From assembly GCA_963817755.1 (NCBI GenBank), contig CAWFPB010000002.1:620001-684000 (forward strand): DNA of 64,000 bases, written 5' to 3'. The stretch is from Oleiagrimonas sp963817755 (lineage in GTDB: Bacteria; Pseudomonadota; Gammaproteobacteria; Xanthomonadales; Rhodanobacteraceae). The notes under the pieces are model-generated. The model was given only the letters and a program-made list of their open reading frames with translations. It had not been told where the DNA came from and did not search any database. Of this stretch, positions 38,784-48,353 are shown piece after piece. Every line of letters starts with the position of its first letter. Position 1 is the first letter of the stretch. The position numbers were made by a program, and so were the translations under genes.

Positions 38784-39470
38784 ATGAACGGCGATCTCAA
38801 TATTCTCCACCTGGTCTGGCAGGCGAGCGTGCCGGTGAAGCTGGTGCTCGGCGTGCTGCTGGCGTTCTCGTTCCTGTCCTGGGTGATCATCGTGCGCAAG
38901 TACACGCTGATGAACCAGGCCGACGGCAAGGCCGACGCATTCGAGGAACGCTTCTGGTCCGGTGGTGACCTGGCCGCGCTGTACCGCGAGGTGGGCGCCG
39001 AGGACGAACCGGGGCGCGGACTGTCCAACGTGTTCGGCGCCGGATTCCGCGAGTTCGCCCGCCAGCGCCAGCGCAAGGGTCGCGATCCGCGCACCATGCT
39101 GGAGGCTTCCGAACGCGCCATGCGCGTGGCCGGCACCCGCGAGATCGAGCGCCTGGAGCAGAACCTGGAGTTCCTCGCCAACGTCGGTTCGATCAGTCCC
39201 TACGTGGGCCTGTTCGGCACGGTGTGGGGCATCATGGCCGCCTTCCAGGGCCTGGCCAACGTCAAGGAGGCGACCATCGCCATGGTCGCGCCGGGCATTT
39301 CCGAAGCGCTGGTGGCCACGGCCATGGGTCTGTTTGCGGCGATCCCGGCCGTATGGGCCTACAACCGCTACGCCAACCGCGTCGAGCGCATCGCCACCCG
39401 TTACGAGACGTTCCAGGAGGAATTCTCCTCGATCCTGCAGCGCCAGACTCTCGGCGACGAGGGCGCGTAA
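38784..39470 (+). CDS. tolQ: Tol-Pal system protein TolQ
   Basis: 228 residues. It has three membrane segments, with the conserved ISPYVGLFGTVWGIMAAFQGL in helix 2 and PGISEALVATAMGLFAAIPAVWAYN in helix 3. With TolR it uses the proton gradient to energise TolA. It starts 4 bp after ybgC; tolR follows 3 bp downstream. Confidence 0.96.
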   Translation: MNGDLNILHLVWQASVPVKLVLGVLLAFSFLSWVIIVRKYTLMNQADGKADAFEERFWSGGDLAALYREVGAEDEPGRGLSNVFGAGFREFARQRQRKGRDPRTMLEASERAMRVAGTREIERLEQNLEFLANVGSISPYVGLFGTVWGIMAAFQGLANVKEATIAMVAPGISEALVATAMGLFAAIPAVWAYNRYANRVERIATRYETFQEEFSSILQRQTLGDEGA

Positions 39471-39473
39471 GCC

Positions 39474-39918
<445 letters not shown>

Positions 39919-39932
<14 letters not shown>

Positions 39933-40855
39933 ACGCCAGGCCACGTTCTGGGGCATCGGCTTTGCGGCCCTGCTGCATCTGGGCCTGCTGGTGTTCCTGC
40001 TGATGGCGACGATCTCGTGCAACACCTGGGAGCGCGCCATCGACGCCATCGGCCTGCCCAAGGCCTGGAACCCGGTGACCTGCAACAAGCCCCTGGACCT
40101 GGCCGGCCCGGTGATCGAGGCGACCCTGATGGGTCCGGCCGGCGCGCCGCTGCCGCCGCCGAAGAAATTCCGCGCAACCAGGCCCAAGGCACCACCGCCC
40201 AAGGTCGACGTGACCAGGCCCAAACCGGTGCCCGTCAAGACCCTGCCGTCGCCCCCCAAGCATCCGGACACCCATGACCAGGCCAAGGTCGTGGCGATTT
40301 CCAGCGACAAGGCCGAGCAGGCGCAGCACGAACAGCGCCAGCGCGAGCAACAGCACATGTCCGAGCTGGACGCGCAGTCCAATGACAATATCGACAAGCT
40401 GTTCAAGCAGATGGATGCCGCAGGCCAGCAAAGCCAGCGGGCGGACCGCCAGGCCCAGAAACTCGCACAACTGGACGACCTGAAAGACAGCAAGGCCGCG
40501 CCGGTCCCCACCACCGCCCCCAAGGCCGACCAGGCACGCAGTGGTGGCGGCGGCAAGGACAACAGCCTGGAAGCGCAATACAAGGCGGCGATCACCTCCA
40601 AGATGATCCAGAGCTGGCATCGCCCGGCCGACCTGCAATCGGTGGTGTGCCACCTGCATGCCGTGCAGATCCCGGGCGGCACCGTCATTTCGGCCGCGGT
40701 CGACCCCGCCGTGCAACGCCGACGCGCAGACCCGCAAATCGATCGAGAATGCGGCGATGCGCGCCTCGCCCCTTCCGTATGAACATTATGAGAAGGTGTT
40801 CAAGCGGGACGTCTACGTCGAATTCTGTTACCCCAAAGAGGTGTGTTCGCAATGA
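39919..40855 (+). CDS. tolA: Tol-Pal system protein TolA, interrupted by a +1 frameshift
   Basis: An N-terminal membrane anchor (about 12-32), a Pro/Lys-rich region, a Gln/Arg/Asp-rich helical domain, and the start of the C-terminal domain (YKAAITSKMIQSWHRPADLQ, HAVQIPGGTVISAAVDP) are read in one frame. At CCCC 40704-40707 the frame is lost: unshifted, the product ends at 40782 after about 24 unrelated residues (287 total). Moving +1 restores the expected C-terminus (PCNADAQTRKSIENAAM, LPYEHYEKVFKRDVYVEF) and ends at 40855 with TGA overlapping the tolB ATG, giving 311 residues. One extra C (real mutation or sequencing error) or +1 slippage on CCC explains this. TolA bridges the inner membrane to Pal and TolB. 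ATG 39910 is an alternative start. Confidence 0.88.
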
Positions 40856-42168
40856 AGCACTCCCTGAAAACCCTGCTGCTGTTGTTCCTGGCCCTGTGCG
40901 TGGCACATCCGGCGATGGCACAGCAGGATTCGCTGCACATCACCGTGAGCAACGGCGTGGTCACGGCCACGCCGATCACGGTCGTGCCGTTCCATCAGGA
41001 GACCGTGGGGCCACCGCCGTCGACCAACGTCGGCGACGTGGTGCGCATGGACCTGGCTCGCTCGGGGCGCTTCCGCCCGCTGGACAAGGGCGACATCGTC
41101 GAATTTCCCTCGCGCGGGAACCAGATCAAGTTCCCCACCTGGAAGCTGCTCAACCAGGACTACATCGTGGTCGGCCACATCAAGGACGCCGGCAACGGGC
41201 AGTACGAGGTCGGCTTCGAGCTGTGGAACGTCAACACCAAGCAGCAGATGACCACCGGCACCTACACCGCACCGGCCGGCAAGCTGCGTGGCGTGGCGCA
41301 CCAGATCGCCGACCAGATCTTCCAGAAGATCACCGGCGTGCCGGGTGCGTTCTATACCCGTATTGCCTACATCACTCTGGTCGGGACCGGCAAGAGCGCC
41401 CGCTATTCGCTGGTGGTGGCCGATTCGGATGGCTACAACCCGCAGGTGGTGGTGCGCTCGCACGAGACCCTGATGTCGCCGGCCTGGTCGCCCGACGGCA
41501 AGGAAATCGCCTATGTCTCCTTCGAGAGCGGCGATTCGGCCATCTACATCCAGAACCTGGCCACCGGCGCTCGCCGGCTGGTCTCGGCCCGCAAGGGCAT
41601 CAACGGTGCACCGGCGTTCTCCCCGGATGGCACCAAGCTGGCCATGTCCCTGTCCTACCCGGGCAATCCGGAAATCTTCGTCGAAGACCTGGCCAGCGGG
41701 AAAATGACCCGCCTCACCCACAATTACGCGATCGACACCGAGCCGGCCTGGATGCCGGACGGCAAGCATCTCGTGTTCACCTCCGACCGTTCCGGCAATC
41801 CGCAGTTGTATGAAATCGCGGCGGACGGCGGAACCCCAACCCGCGTCACCTTCCAGGGCAACTGGAACGGCGATGCCTCGATCAGTTCAGATGCCAGCAA
41901 AATCGCCATGGTGCGGGGCAATGGGAACGTGTATCGTATTGCTGTCATGGACCACAGCCTCGGCGATCAGGAGCATTTTGTGTCCCCTGGCGATTTCGAC
42001 GAGTCGCCGAGTTTTGCTCCCAATGGAAGCATGCTGCTGTATGCCGCTACGGAAGGATTGCGCGGCGTGTTGTATGCGGTGTCCGAGGACGGCAAGGTGA
42101 GGCAGCGGCTCGTGCTTGCCAACGGCGAGGTTCGGGAACCTGCCTGGGGGCCGTATCGAAAACCGTGA
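40852..42168 (+). CDS. tolB: Tol-Pal system periplasmic protein TolB
   Basis: 438 residues. The signal peptide ends at AMA-QQ (about residue 23), followed by the N-terminal D1 domain and a six-bladed WD40-like beta-propeller with repeated SPAWSPDGKEIAYVS-type units. TolB binds Pal and the TolA C-terminus. The ATG at 40852 overlaps the frame-corrected tolA stop as ATGA. Confidence 0.96.
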   Translation: MKHSLKTLLLLFLALCVAHPAMAQQDSLHITVSNGVVTATPITVVPFHQETVGPPPSTNVGDVVRMDLARSGRFRPLDKGDIVEFPSRGNQIKFPTWKLLNQDYIVVGHIKDAGNGQYEVGFELWNVNTKQQMTTGTYTAPAGKLRGVAHQIADQIFQKITGVPGAFYTRIAYITLVGTGKSARYSLVVADSDGYNPQVVVRSHETLMSPAWSPDGKEIAYVSFESGDSAIYIQNLATGARRLVSARKGINGAPAFSPDGTKLAMSLSYPGNPEIFVEDLASGKMTRLTHNYAIDTEPAWMPDGKHLVFTSDRSGNPQLYEIAADGGTPTRVTFQGNWNGDASISSDASKIAMVRGNGNVYRIAVMDHSLGDQEHFVSPGDFDESPSFAPNGSMLLYAATEGLRGVLYAVSEDGKVRQRLVLANGEVREPAWGPYRKP

Positions 42169-42240
42169 CCACACCAACAAGCCGGATCATCGGCATGTAG
42201 TAAAAAAACTGTCGGAAACCCTGAGTAGAAGGAAATTGCC

Positions 42241-42756
42241 ATGAACAAGAGCGTTCGCTCCACCCTGATAGCACTGATGTGCGTGGCGGGCATTGCGGCC
42301 TGCGCCAAGAAGGAGGTCAAGCCCACGCCGCCGCCTCCGCCGCCGCCGCCGCCGGCCCAGCCGACCCCGCCGCCGAAGCCGACCGGTTTCATGCCGGCCG
42401 ACCTGGACACCAATGCCTGCCTGATGCAGCGCAAGGTCTACTTCGACTTCGACAAGAGCGACATCAAGCCGCAGTTCGAGGAGATCATGGCGTGCCACGC
42501 CAAGTATCTGCAGGATCGTCCGAGCGCCCATATCCGCCTGGAAGGCAATGCCGACGAGCGTGGAACCCGCGAGTACAACCTCGGACTGGGTGAGCGTCGT
42601 GGCAACGCCGTGGCGGCCGCGCTGGAGGCCGACGGTGCCTCGGCAGACCAGATCACCGTGGTCAGCTACGGTGAGGAGCACCCGGTGTGCCGCGAGCACA
42701 ACGAGGCCTGCTGGTCCAAGAACCGTCGCGTCGACATCGTCTACACCGCCAAGTGA
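42241..42756 (+). CDS. pal: Peptidoglycan-associated lipoprotein Pal
   Basis: 171 residues. The lipoprotein signal peptide has a lipobox at GIAAC (Cys21), then a proline tract and an OmpA-like domain with YFDFDKSDIKP, LEGNADERGTREYNLGLGERR and NRRVDIVY. It anchors the outer membrane to peptidoglycan. AGAAGGAAATT lies just upstream. The stop overlaps the cpoB ATG (TGATG). Confidence 0.97.
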   Translation: MNKSVRSTLIALMCVAGIAACAKKEVKPTPPPPPPPPPAQPTPPPKPTGFMPADLDTNACLMQRKVYFDFDKSDIKPQFEEIMACHAKYLQDRPSAHIRLEGNADERGTREYNLGLGERRGNAVAAALEADGASADQITVVSYGEEHPVCREHNEACWSKNRRVDIVYTAK

Positions 42757-43622
42757 TGACGGCACGATCGACCCGGACCTTTCGAGTCGATCAGGGCAGG
42801 GCGGCTGCGTTTGCAGCCGCCCTGCTGCTGGCCGTGTGCGTAGCGATGCCGGCACAGGCCCAGCGGTTGAGCCTCGCCCAGCGCGTGACGCGCCTTGAGC
42901 AGGCCCAGCAGCAAAACGGCAAGGGCAACAACCAGGGCGTGGTCCTGGTCAACCAGGTGCAGGCCCTTCAGCAACAGGTCCAGCAGCTGCAGGGGCAGGT
43001 CGAGGAACTGCAACACCGCCTCAAGCAGATGCAGCAGACCAGCAAGGACCAGTACATCGATCTCGATTCGCGTGTGCGCAGGCTCGAGGGTGGTGGGGCC
43101 GCGTCGGCCGCTTCCGGCAGCAGCGCATCCGCACCCGCGAAGGCGGCCAGCGCCGCAAAACGGGCCGTGACGGCCTCGCCTGTTCAAGGCGCCAGCGCTC
43201 CGGCCGCGTCGGCCAGCACGGCGGCCAATCCGCAAGCGGCCCAGGATGCATACAGCCAGGCCTTCACGGCGCTGCGAAACGGGCAGTTCGTGCAGTCCGC
43301 GCGCCAGTTCCGCACCTTCATCCAACAGTATCCGGACAGTCCGCTCACGCCCAACGCCTATTACTGGCTGGGCGAGTCGTACTACACGGTGCAGAACTAC
43401 GAAGTGGCCCTGGAGACCTTCCAGCATCTGGTGCAGCAGTTCCCGGACAGCGACAAGACCGCGGGTGCCATGCTCAAGGCCGGATACTGCCAGGACGCGC
43501 TCAACAAGGAAGGCGAGGCGCAGAAGACGCTGCAGGCCGTGGTGACGAAATACCCGGGCAGCAGCGTGGCCCAGCTGGCGCAGCAGCGCCTGAAGGACAT
43601 CGCGCTGCGACAGGCGAACTGA
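42756..43622 (+). CDS. cpoB: Cell division coordinator CpoB (YbgF)
   Basis: 288 residues. After a signal peptide (ending AQA-Q near residue 36) there is a coiled-coil trimerisation region with many Gln repeats (QALQQQVQQLQGQVEELQ), an Ala/Ser-rich linker and C-terminal tetratricopeptide repeats (DAYSQAFTALRNGQFVQSA, NAYYWLGESYYTVQNYEVAL). CpoB links outer-membrane constriction by Tol to cell-wall synthesis at division. The start codon shares its A with the pal stop. Confidence 0.95.
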   Translation: MTARSTRTFRVDQGRAAAFAAALLLAVCVAMPAQAQRLSLAQRVTRLEQAQQQNGKGNNQGVVLVNQVQALQQQVQQLQGQVEELQHRLKQMQQTSKDQYIDLDSRVRRLEGGGAASAASGSSASAPAKAASAAKRAVTASPVQGASAPAASASTAANPQAAQDAYSQAFTALRNGQFVQSARQFRTFIQQYPDSPLTPNAYYWLGESYYTVQNYEVALETFQHLVQQFPDSDKTAGAMLKAGYCQDALNKEGEAQKTLQAVVTKYPGSSVAQLAQQRLKDIALRQAN

Positions 43623-43627
43623 ACGTC

Positions 43628-44314
43628 GTGAACGAAACCGATTCCGGAACCGACCGGACCGAAGCCCGTGCCGCCGAGCGGCTGAGGGTATGCGAGATCT
43701 TCCATTCCATCCAGGGCGAGGCCGATGCCGCCGGCTGGCCGACCGTGTTCGTGCGCCTGACCGGCTGCCCGCTGCGATGCGTGTGGTGCGACACCGAATA
43801 CTCGTTCCATGGCGGGCAGTGGCAGGACATCGACGCCATCGTGGAACAGGTGGCCGCGCATGGCGCGCGCCACGTGTGCGTGACCGGCGGCGAACCGCTG
43901 GCGCAGAAGCGTTGCCTGATCCTGCTCGAACGCCTGTGCGATGCGGGCCACGAGGTGTCGCTGGAAACCTCCGGGGCCCTGGATGTCTCCGGCGTCGATC
44001 CGCGCGTGCGCAAGGTCATGGACCTCAAGGCACCGGGCTCGGGCGAGGCTTCGCGCAATCTTTGGTCCAATCTCGATCACCTGCTGGCGCACGACCAGGT
44101 CAAGATCGTGATCGCCGATCGCGCCGACTACGACTGGGCCGTGGCGGCCGTGCGCGAGCACGACCTGGCGCGCCGTTGCATGGTGCTGTTCTCGCCGGTG
44201 CACGGCAAGCTGCACCCGCGCGAGCTGGCCGAATGGATCCTGGCCGACCGCCTGCCGGTGCGCCTGCAGATGCAGCTGCACAAGCAGCTTTGGGGCGACA
44301 GCCCCGGGCATTGA
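43628..44314 (+). CDS. queE: 7-carboxy-7-deazaguanine synthase QueE
   Basis: 228 residues, starting with GTG 43628. A radical-SAM enzyme with the cluster motif GCPLRCVWCDTEYSF (CxxxCxxC) and the early segment EIFHSIQGEADAAGWPTVFV. It rearranges carboxytetrahydropterin in the synthesis of queuosine. It lies 5 bp after cpoB, so it may be expressed from the tol operon; queC follows 70 bp downstream. Confidence 0.95.
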   Translation: MNETDSGTDRTEARAAERLRVCEIFHSIQGEADAAGWPTVFVRLTGCPLRCVWCDTEYSFHGGQWQDIDAIVEQVAAHGARHVCVTGGEPLAQKRCLILLERLCDAGHEVSLETSGALDVSGVDPRVRKVMDLKAPGSGEASRNLWSNLDHLLAHDQVKIVIADRADYDWAVAAVREHDLARRCMVLFSPVHGKLHPRELAEWILADRLPVRLQMQLHKQLWGDSPGH

Positions 44315-44384
44315 CCGGCACGGACGTGCAGCCGCCGGCCGGAACGCGGATAATGGCGCGCTTTCGGACCGTTCCAATTGTTCC

Positions 44385-45071
44385 ATGAGTGATTCTCGCA
44401 ACAACTCCCGCAAGGCCGTCGCGCTGGTGTCCGGCGGCATGGATTCGGCCGTGGTGCTGGCCATGGCGCGCGTGCAGGGCTTTGCCGTGCACGCACTGAG
44501 CGTCGCCTACGGCCAGCGTCACGATTCGGAGCTGCGCGCGGCCGAACGGGTCAGTGCCATGCTGGGCGCGGCCGAACACAAGGTGGTCACGGTGGACCTG
44601 CGCAGCATCGGCGGCTCGGCCTTGACCGACGACATCGAGGTGCCGGAGAACGGCGGCGAGGGCATTCCGGTGACCTACGTACCGGCGCGCAACACCATCA
44701 TGTTGTCGATTGCCCTGGGCTGGGCCGAGGTGCTGGGCGCCAGCGACATCTTCTGCGGTGTCAACGCCGTGGACTATTCGGGCTACCCCGACTGTCGTCC
44801 GGCCTTCATCGAACAGTTCCAGGCGCTGGCCCAGGTTGCCACGCGCGCTGGCGTCGAGGGCACGCCGATGCGCGTGCATGCCCCGCTCATGGCCATGGGC
44901 AAGGCCGACATCGTGCGCGCCGGGATGGAACTCGGGGTGGATTTTGCCCAGACCGTCAGCTGCTACCGGGCGGATGCCGAGGGTCGCGCCTGCGGCCACT
45001 GCGATGCCTGTCGCCTACGGGCCCAGGGCTTCGCCGAGGCGCGCGTGGACGACCCCACGCACTACCGTTGA
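44385..45071 (+). CDS. queC: 7-cyano-7-deazaguanine synthase QueC
   Basis: 228 residues. The ATP-pyrophosphatase P-loop is ALVSGGMDSAVVLAMA, with VPARNTIMLSIALGWAE and the C-terminal zinc motif SCYRADAEGRACGHCDACRLR. It makes preQ0 for tRNA queuosine. It has a CGGATAATGGCGC -10-like sequence about 35 bp upstream. Confidence 0.96.
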   Translation: MSDSRNNSRKAVALVSGGMDSAVVLAMARVQGFAVHALSVAYGQRHDSELRAAERVSAMLGAAEHKVVTVDLRSIGGSALTDDIEVPENGGEGIPVTYVPARNTIMLSIALGWAEVLGASDIFCGVNAVDYSGYPDCRPAFIEQFQALAQVATRAGVEGTPMRVHAPLMAMGKADIVRAGMELGVDFAQTVSCYRADAEGRACGHCDACRLRAQGFAEARVDDPTHYR

Positions 45072-45137
45072 AGGCGTCGAGCGGGTAGAATCGCCGGTTC
45101 CATCGCGAGTCCCTTCGCGAACCGATGCACAAGATAC

Positions 45138-45213
45138 GGGCCGTTAGCTCAGCTGGTAGAGCACCGGACTTTTAATCCGATGGTCGTGAGTTCGAGTCTC
45201 ACACGGCCCACCA
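45138..45213 (+). tRNA. tRNA-Lys (anticodon TTT)
   Basis: 76 nt with encoded CCA. The acceptor stem GGGCCGT/ACGGCCC pairs fully; the D arm is GCTC...GAGC, the anticodon loop CTTTTAA with TTT at 45171-45173, the T arm GTGAG-TTCGAGT-CTCAC. Position 27 (C45164) and 43 (A) do not pair, a small deviation at the base of the anticodon stem. TAGAAT about 50 bp upstream may be its -10 box. Confidence 0.97.
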
Positions 45214-45242
45214 TCGACTCCCGATCCGTTTGCTTGCGCCGT

Positions 45243-45452
45243 TCACGCCGGCGTGCCGCCCATGGCTGGGCGAGGGTTTTCCGGTGGGGGCGCTTGTGCC
45301 AATCGCAGGCGGGCCAGTTGCAGGTGCTTGCGCGCCAGCATGCGCGCATCGCGCTCCAGGTCGCGATCGCCGCAGCGGCGGCACTGATCGGCCAGGCGTC
45401 GCCACATGGCGGCTTGGCGCATGGAGTATTCGGGGGAATCGGGGAGGCACAT
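45243..45452 (-). CDS. Small hypothetical Arg-rich protein
   Basis: About 69 residues from ATG 45452 with GGAAA upstream. The middle is a basic amphipathic helix-like stretch (RQAAMWRRLADQCRRCGDRD, LERDARMLARKHLQLARLRL) and the end is Pro-rich. No family recognised. It lies downstream of the LuxR-type response regulator on the same strand, 132 bp away. Frames on the other strand are also open here, so the call is tentative. Confidence 0.4.
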   Translation of the reverse strand: MCLPDSPEYSMRQAAMWRRLADQCRRCGDRDLERDARMLARKHLQLARLRLAQAPPPENPRPAMGGTPA

Positions 45453-45584
45453 GCGGGGTTTCCGGAGCGGCGACGACGCGCAGTATCCGGCCGGCCGGTT
45501 GCAGGCCCTTTCCCGTGCCATGACATGGATGTGAACTCCCGGTCGGCGTGAATGCCGCCGGGGACGATCGCCCACCAGTGGATC

Positions 45585-46244
45585 TCAGTGGTGCCCCAGT
45601 TGCTGGGAAGCCACCACGGCCTCGACGCGATTGCGCACGTTGAGCGCGCGAAAGATGGCCGCGAGGTGAATCTTGACCGTGCCCTCGCTGATACCCAGTT
45701 CGCGCGCGATGACCTTGTTGGGGCTGCCGCGCGAAAGCAGCTTGAGCACGTCGATCTGGCGGTCGGTGAGCAGTTCGGCCAGTTGCTCCTCGTGGCTGTC
45801 GCCCGATCCGTTGTCGTCCAGGGCACCGTGGAGCTTTCCGTTGCCGCCATTGCGCAACGCCATGGGCGGGATGTAGATGCCGCCGGACAGGACCAGGCGA
45901 ATGGCCGAGAGCATCACGTCCGGCGAATACGACTTGGGGATGTAGCCGTGCGCACCGCTGTCGATGAGCTTGTGCATCAGGCTCCCGTCCTCGTTTCCGG
46001 ACAGGATGAGCACCCGCATCCTGGGCTGCATGCGCAGGGCTTCGGTGATGTGCTGGTAGCCGTTGGCACCCGGCATGGCGAGGTCGATGAGGGCAAGGTC
46101 GGGTGCTGGCGATTCGCGCAGCACCTTGTACATTTCGTCGACGGTGGTGGCGACCACGAAATCGAGGTCCGGTCCCAGTTCGGCGAGCTTGAGCCTGACG
46201 CCCTCGATTACCAGATGGTGGTCATCCGCGATCAGTACACGCAT
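45585..46244 (-). CDS. NarL/FixJ-type response regulator
   Basis: 219 residues. The receiver domain has the acidic pocket ADDHH (Asp7, Asp8), the phospho-acceptor in LALIDLAMPG (Asp54) and a conserved Lys in YIPKSY. A C-terminal LuxR helix-turn-helix follows (LLTDRQIDVLKLLSRGSPNK, LGISEGTVKIHLAAIFRALN). GGAGAA precedes the ATG at 46244. It lies 105 bp downstream of a hybrid histidine kinase gene, its likely partner. Target genes are unknown. Confidence 0.93.
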   Translation of the reverse strand: MRVLIADDHHLVIEGVRLKLAELGPDLDFVVATTVDEMYKVLRESPAPDLALIDLAMPGANGYQHITEALRMQPRMRVLILSGNEDGSLMHKLIDSGAHGYIPKSYSPDVMLSAIRLVLSGGIYIPPMALRNGGNGKLHGALDDNGSGDSHEEQLAELLTDRQIDVLKLLSRGSPNKVIARELGISEGTVKIHLAAIFRALNVRNRVEAVVASQQLGHH

Positions 46245-46349
46245 CACGGTTCTCCGTGTGATTGAACTTGATTCTGCGGCAATGCCGGTTGGGCGGCAAG
46301 CTTTCACGGATAGGGCTTTTGATATAGGGCATTGTCCGCTCTTGAATTT

Positions 46350-48284
46350 TCACGCCTCCGAGGCCTGTTCGCGGTGGGCGAACAGCAGCGCGACGATGGT
46401 CTCGCGCAATGGTTCGGCCGGCACCGGCTTGAACAGGATCGGAAGGTTCGATGCCAGTGCGGGTTGCAGGCGCCTGCGCTCGGTTTCGCCGGTGATGAGC
46501 AGACGTGCAAAAGGCGGTAGGTCATCGGTTCCGCAGCCGAAGTGCTCCGCCAGCTTTTCGAGGAGCTCCACGCCATCACAGTCGCTGCCCAGGTGCAGGT
46601 CGGAGATGACCATGTCCGGAGGAGAGCCATCTGTCGCGACCTCGCGCATGGCCGATTCGCAATCGGTGGCCATACGTACGCGGCAGCCCCATTTGCAGAG
46701 CAGGTCGTGCATGCCGGCCAGGATGGCCGGGTCGTCGTCGATCACCAGGACCTGCACGCTCTCCAGGTCCCCGTTGGGCAGTGCAGGTCGATGGCCCGGC
46801 TTGAGGCTCACAGGGACCTCGATCGGCGTTTGGCCGGCAGGCACCATCAACGTGAACAGGCTGCCGTGCTCCGGCTTGGAGGTGAGCTTGCAGTCGGCCT
46901 TGAGCAGTTCGGAAAGCCGCTTGACCGTGGACAGGCCCAGTCCGAGACCGCGCTGTCCGCCACGTTTGGCGGCATCGCTTTGCTTGTGCTGCGGATCGTC
47001 GATCCGGTAGAACTCCTCGAAGATGTGCGCCTGGTGTTCCTCGGGGATCCCCACGCCGGTGTCACGCACGTCGATGCGCACGTGATCGCCACGGTTCCGG
47101 GCGCCAACCAGGACCCCGCCTTCGTTGGTGTAGCGCAAGGCGTTGCTGACCAGGTTGTTGAGAATGCGCGCCAGCATGGTGCGGTCGCTGTGCACCCACA
47201 GCCGCGTGGGGCGGGTTACCAGCCGGAGATGCTGGCTCTCGGCCTGCATGCGGAAATTGCGGCTGACTTCCTGGAACACCTCGTCGAGCGGGAAATCGCG
47301 CAGTTCCGGCTGCATCGCGCCGGCTTCCAGGCGCGAAAGGTCCAGCAGCTCGCCGAACAGGCGATCCAGCGACTCGATGCACTGCTGCACGTGGGAGATG
47401 CGGTCGATCCGCTCGGGATCGGTCTCGTTGTCTGCCAGAGCCGAGGAAAACAGGGTCAGTGCGTACAGCGGCTGGCGCAGATCGTGGGTGGCTCCGGCCA
47501 GGAAGCGCGCCTTGGCCTTGCTGGCCTGCTCGAGCGCGGTGTTCTTGTGTTCCAGTTCCTGCGTGGCCTCCTCGATGCGTTGTTCCATGCTGCGATGCAG
47601 TTCATACAGCGTGGAGGCAGCGGTGTTGAAGCCGCGCTGCAGATCGCCGATCTCCGATTCGTCGGTGACTTCCACCGAAACCGGGTGGTTGGTATTTCCC
47701 AGACCGCGCATGGCGACCGAAAGTCGACGCAGCGGCGCACTGATCCAGCGTGCCTGCTGCCAGCTCAGTACGATCGCGAGCAGGATCGCGACACTCAGCC
47801 AGAGCAGGGTGTCGATGATGTTGGTGTGTTGCGCGAGAAGGGATGTCTCGGAGTCGATGTCGATCTGCAGGGAGCCGAGCAGGCTGTTGTCCCCATGGTG
47901 GTCGACGATGTCCTGGCGCAGGCGCACCGGTTTTCCGTTGTCCAGTTTGGGGTTGTGTGCCTGCGCGACAACGGACCCGCTGGCGTCGCGAATGGTGACC
48001 CGACTGACGTGGGGAAGGTTGCCGATGGCGTGAGCCAGCTTTTGCAGCGCATCCTGGTCGGATTCTCGCATCGGGTCGGAGGCTACCGAGGCGGCCTGGG
48101 CGACATAGGCGGCTGCCGTCGAGCGGATCATCGAGCGCATGGAATGCACCTGATGGCGGGTCAGGAGGATCGCCAGCAGGACCGTCGACACGGCCGAAGG
48201 CAGCAGGGCGACCAGCACCAGCCGCTGGATCAGCGACGCCCGGCGCCACCATGTTCTGATGCGTGAAATGACGCGACCAGGCAC
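46350..48284 (-). CDS. Hybrid sensor histidine kinase
   Basis: 644 residues, starting with GTG 48284 and GAGGGGGC upstream. Two membrane helices (about 20-42 and 160-180) flank a periplasmic sensor of about 115 residues; a HAMP domain, a short coiled coil, a HisKA domain with GATHDLRQPLYALTLFS (His267), an HATPase (NLVSNALRYTNEGG, GLGLGLSTVKRL) and a C-terminal receiver (VIDDDPAILAG; Asp562 in VISDLHLG) follow. The ATHDLRQPL type commonly pairs with a LuxR-type regulator, as here. An HPt protein needed for a full phosphorelay is not seen nearby. Confidence 0.92.
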   Translation of the reverse strand: MPGRVISRIRTWWRRASLIQRLVLVALLPSAVSTVLLAILLTRHQVHSMRSMIRSTAAAYVAQAASVASDPMRESDQDALQKLAHAIGNLPHVSRVTIRDASGSVVAQAHNPKLDNGKPVRLRQDIVDHHGDNSLLGSLQIDIDSETSLLAQHTNIIDTLLWLSVAILLAIVLSWQQARWISAPLRRLSVAMRGLGNTNHPVSVEVTDESEIGDLQRGFNTAASTLYELHRSMEQRIEEATQELEHKNTALEQASKAKARFLAGATHDLRQPLYALTLFSSALADNETDPERIDRISHVQQCIESLDRLFGELLDLSRLEAGAMQPELRDFPLDEVFQEVSRNFRMQAESQHLRLVTRPTRLWVHSDRTMLARILNNLVSNALRYTNEGGVLVGARNRGDHVRIDVRDTGVGIPEEHQAHIFEEFYRIDDPQHKQSDAAKRGGQRGLGLGLSTVKRLSELLKADCKLTSKPEHGSLFTLMVPAGQTPIEVPVSLKPGHRPALPNGDLESVQVLVIDDDPAILAGMHDLLCKWGCRVRMATDCESAMREVATDGSPPDMVISDLHLGSDCDGVELLEKLAEHFGCGTDDLPPFARLLITGETERRRLQPALASNLPILFKPVPAEPLRETIVALLFAHREQASEA

Positions 48285-48353
48285 TATCGCCCCCTCAACC
48301 GGTGGCGTTTCGACGGGCCGATTGTAGCGGGTCCGGCGCAGACATGGGATGCC

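Noticed and set aside
40658..40855. A separate small gene at the 3' end of tolA
   Set aside because: Its product from the proline onward is the expected TolA C-terminus, so it is best read as the frameshifted end of tolA.
42330..42385. Proline codon run in pal as a possible repeat element or frameshift site
   Set aside because: It is the normal proline-rich linker after the lipobox, and the frame stays intact to the OmpA-like domain.
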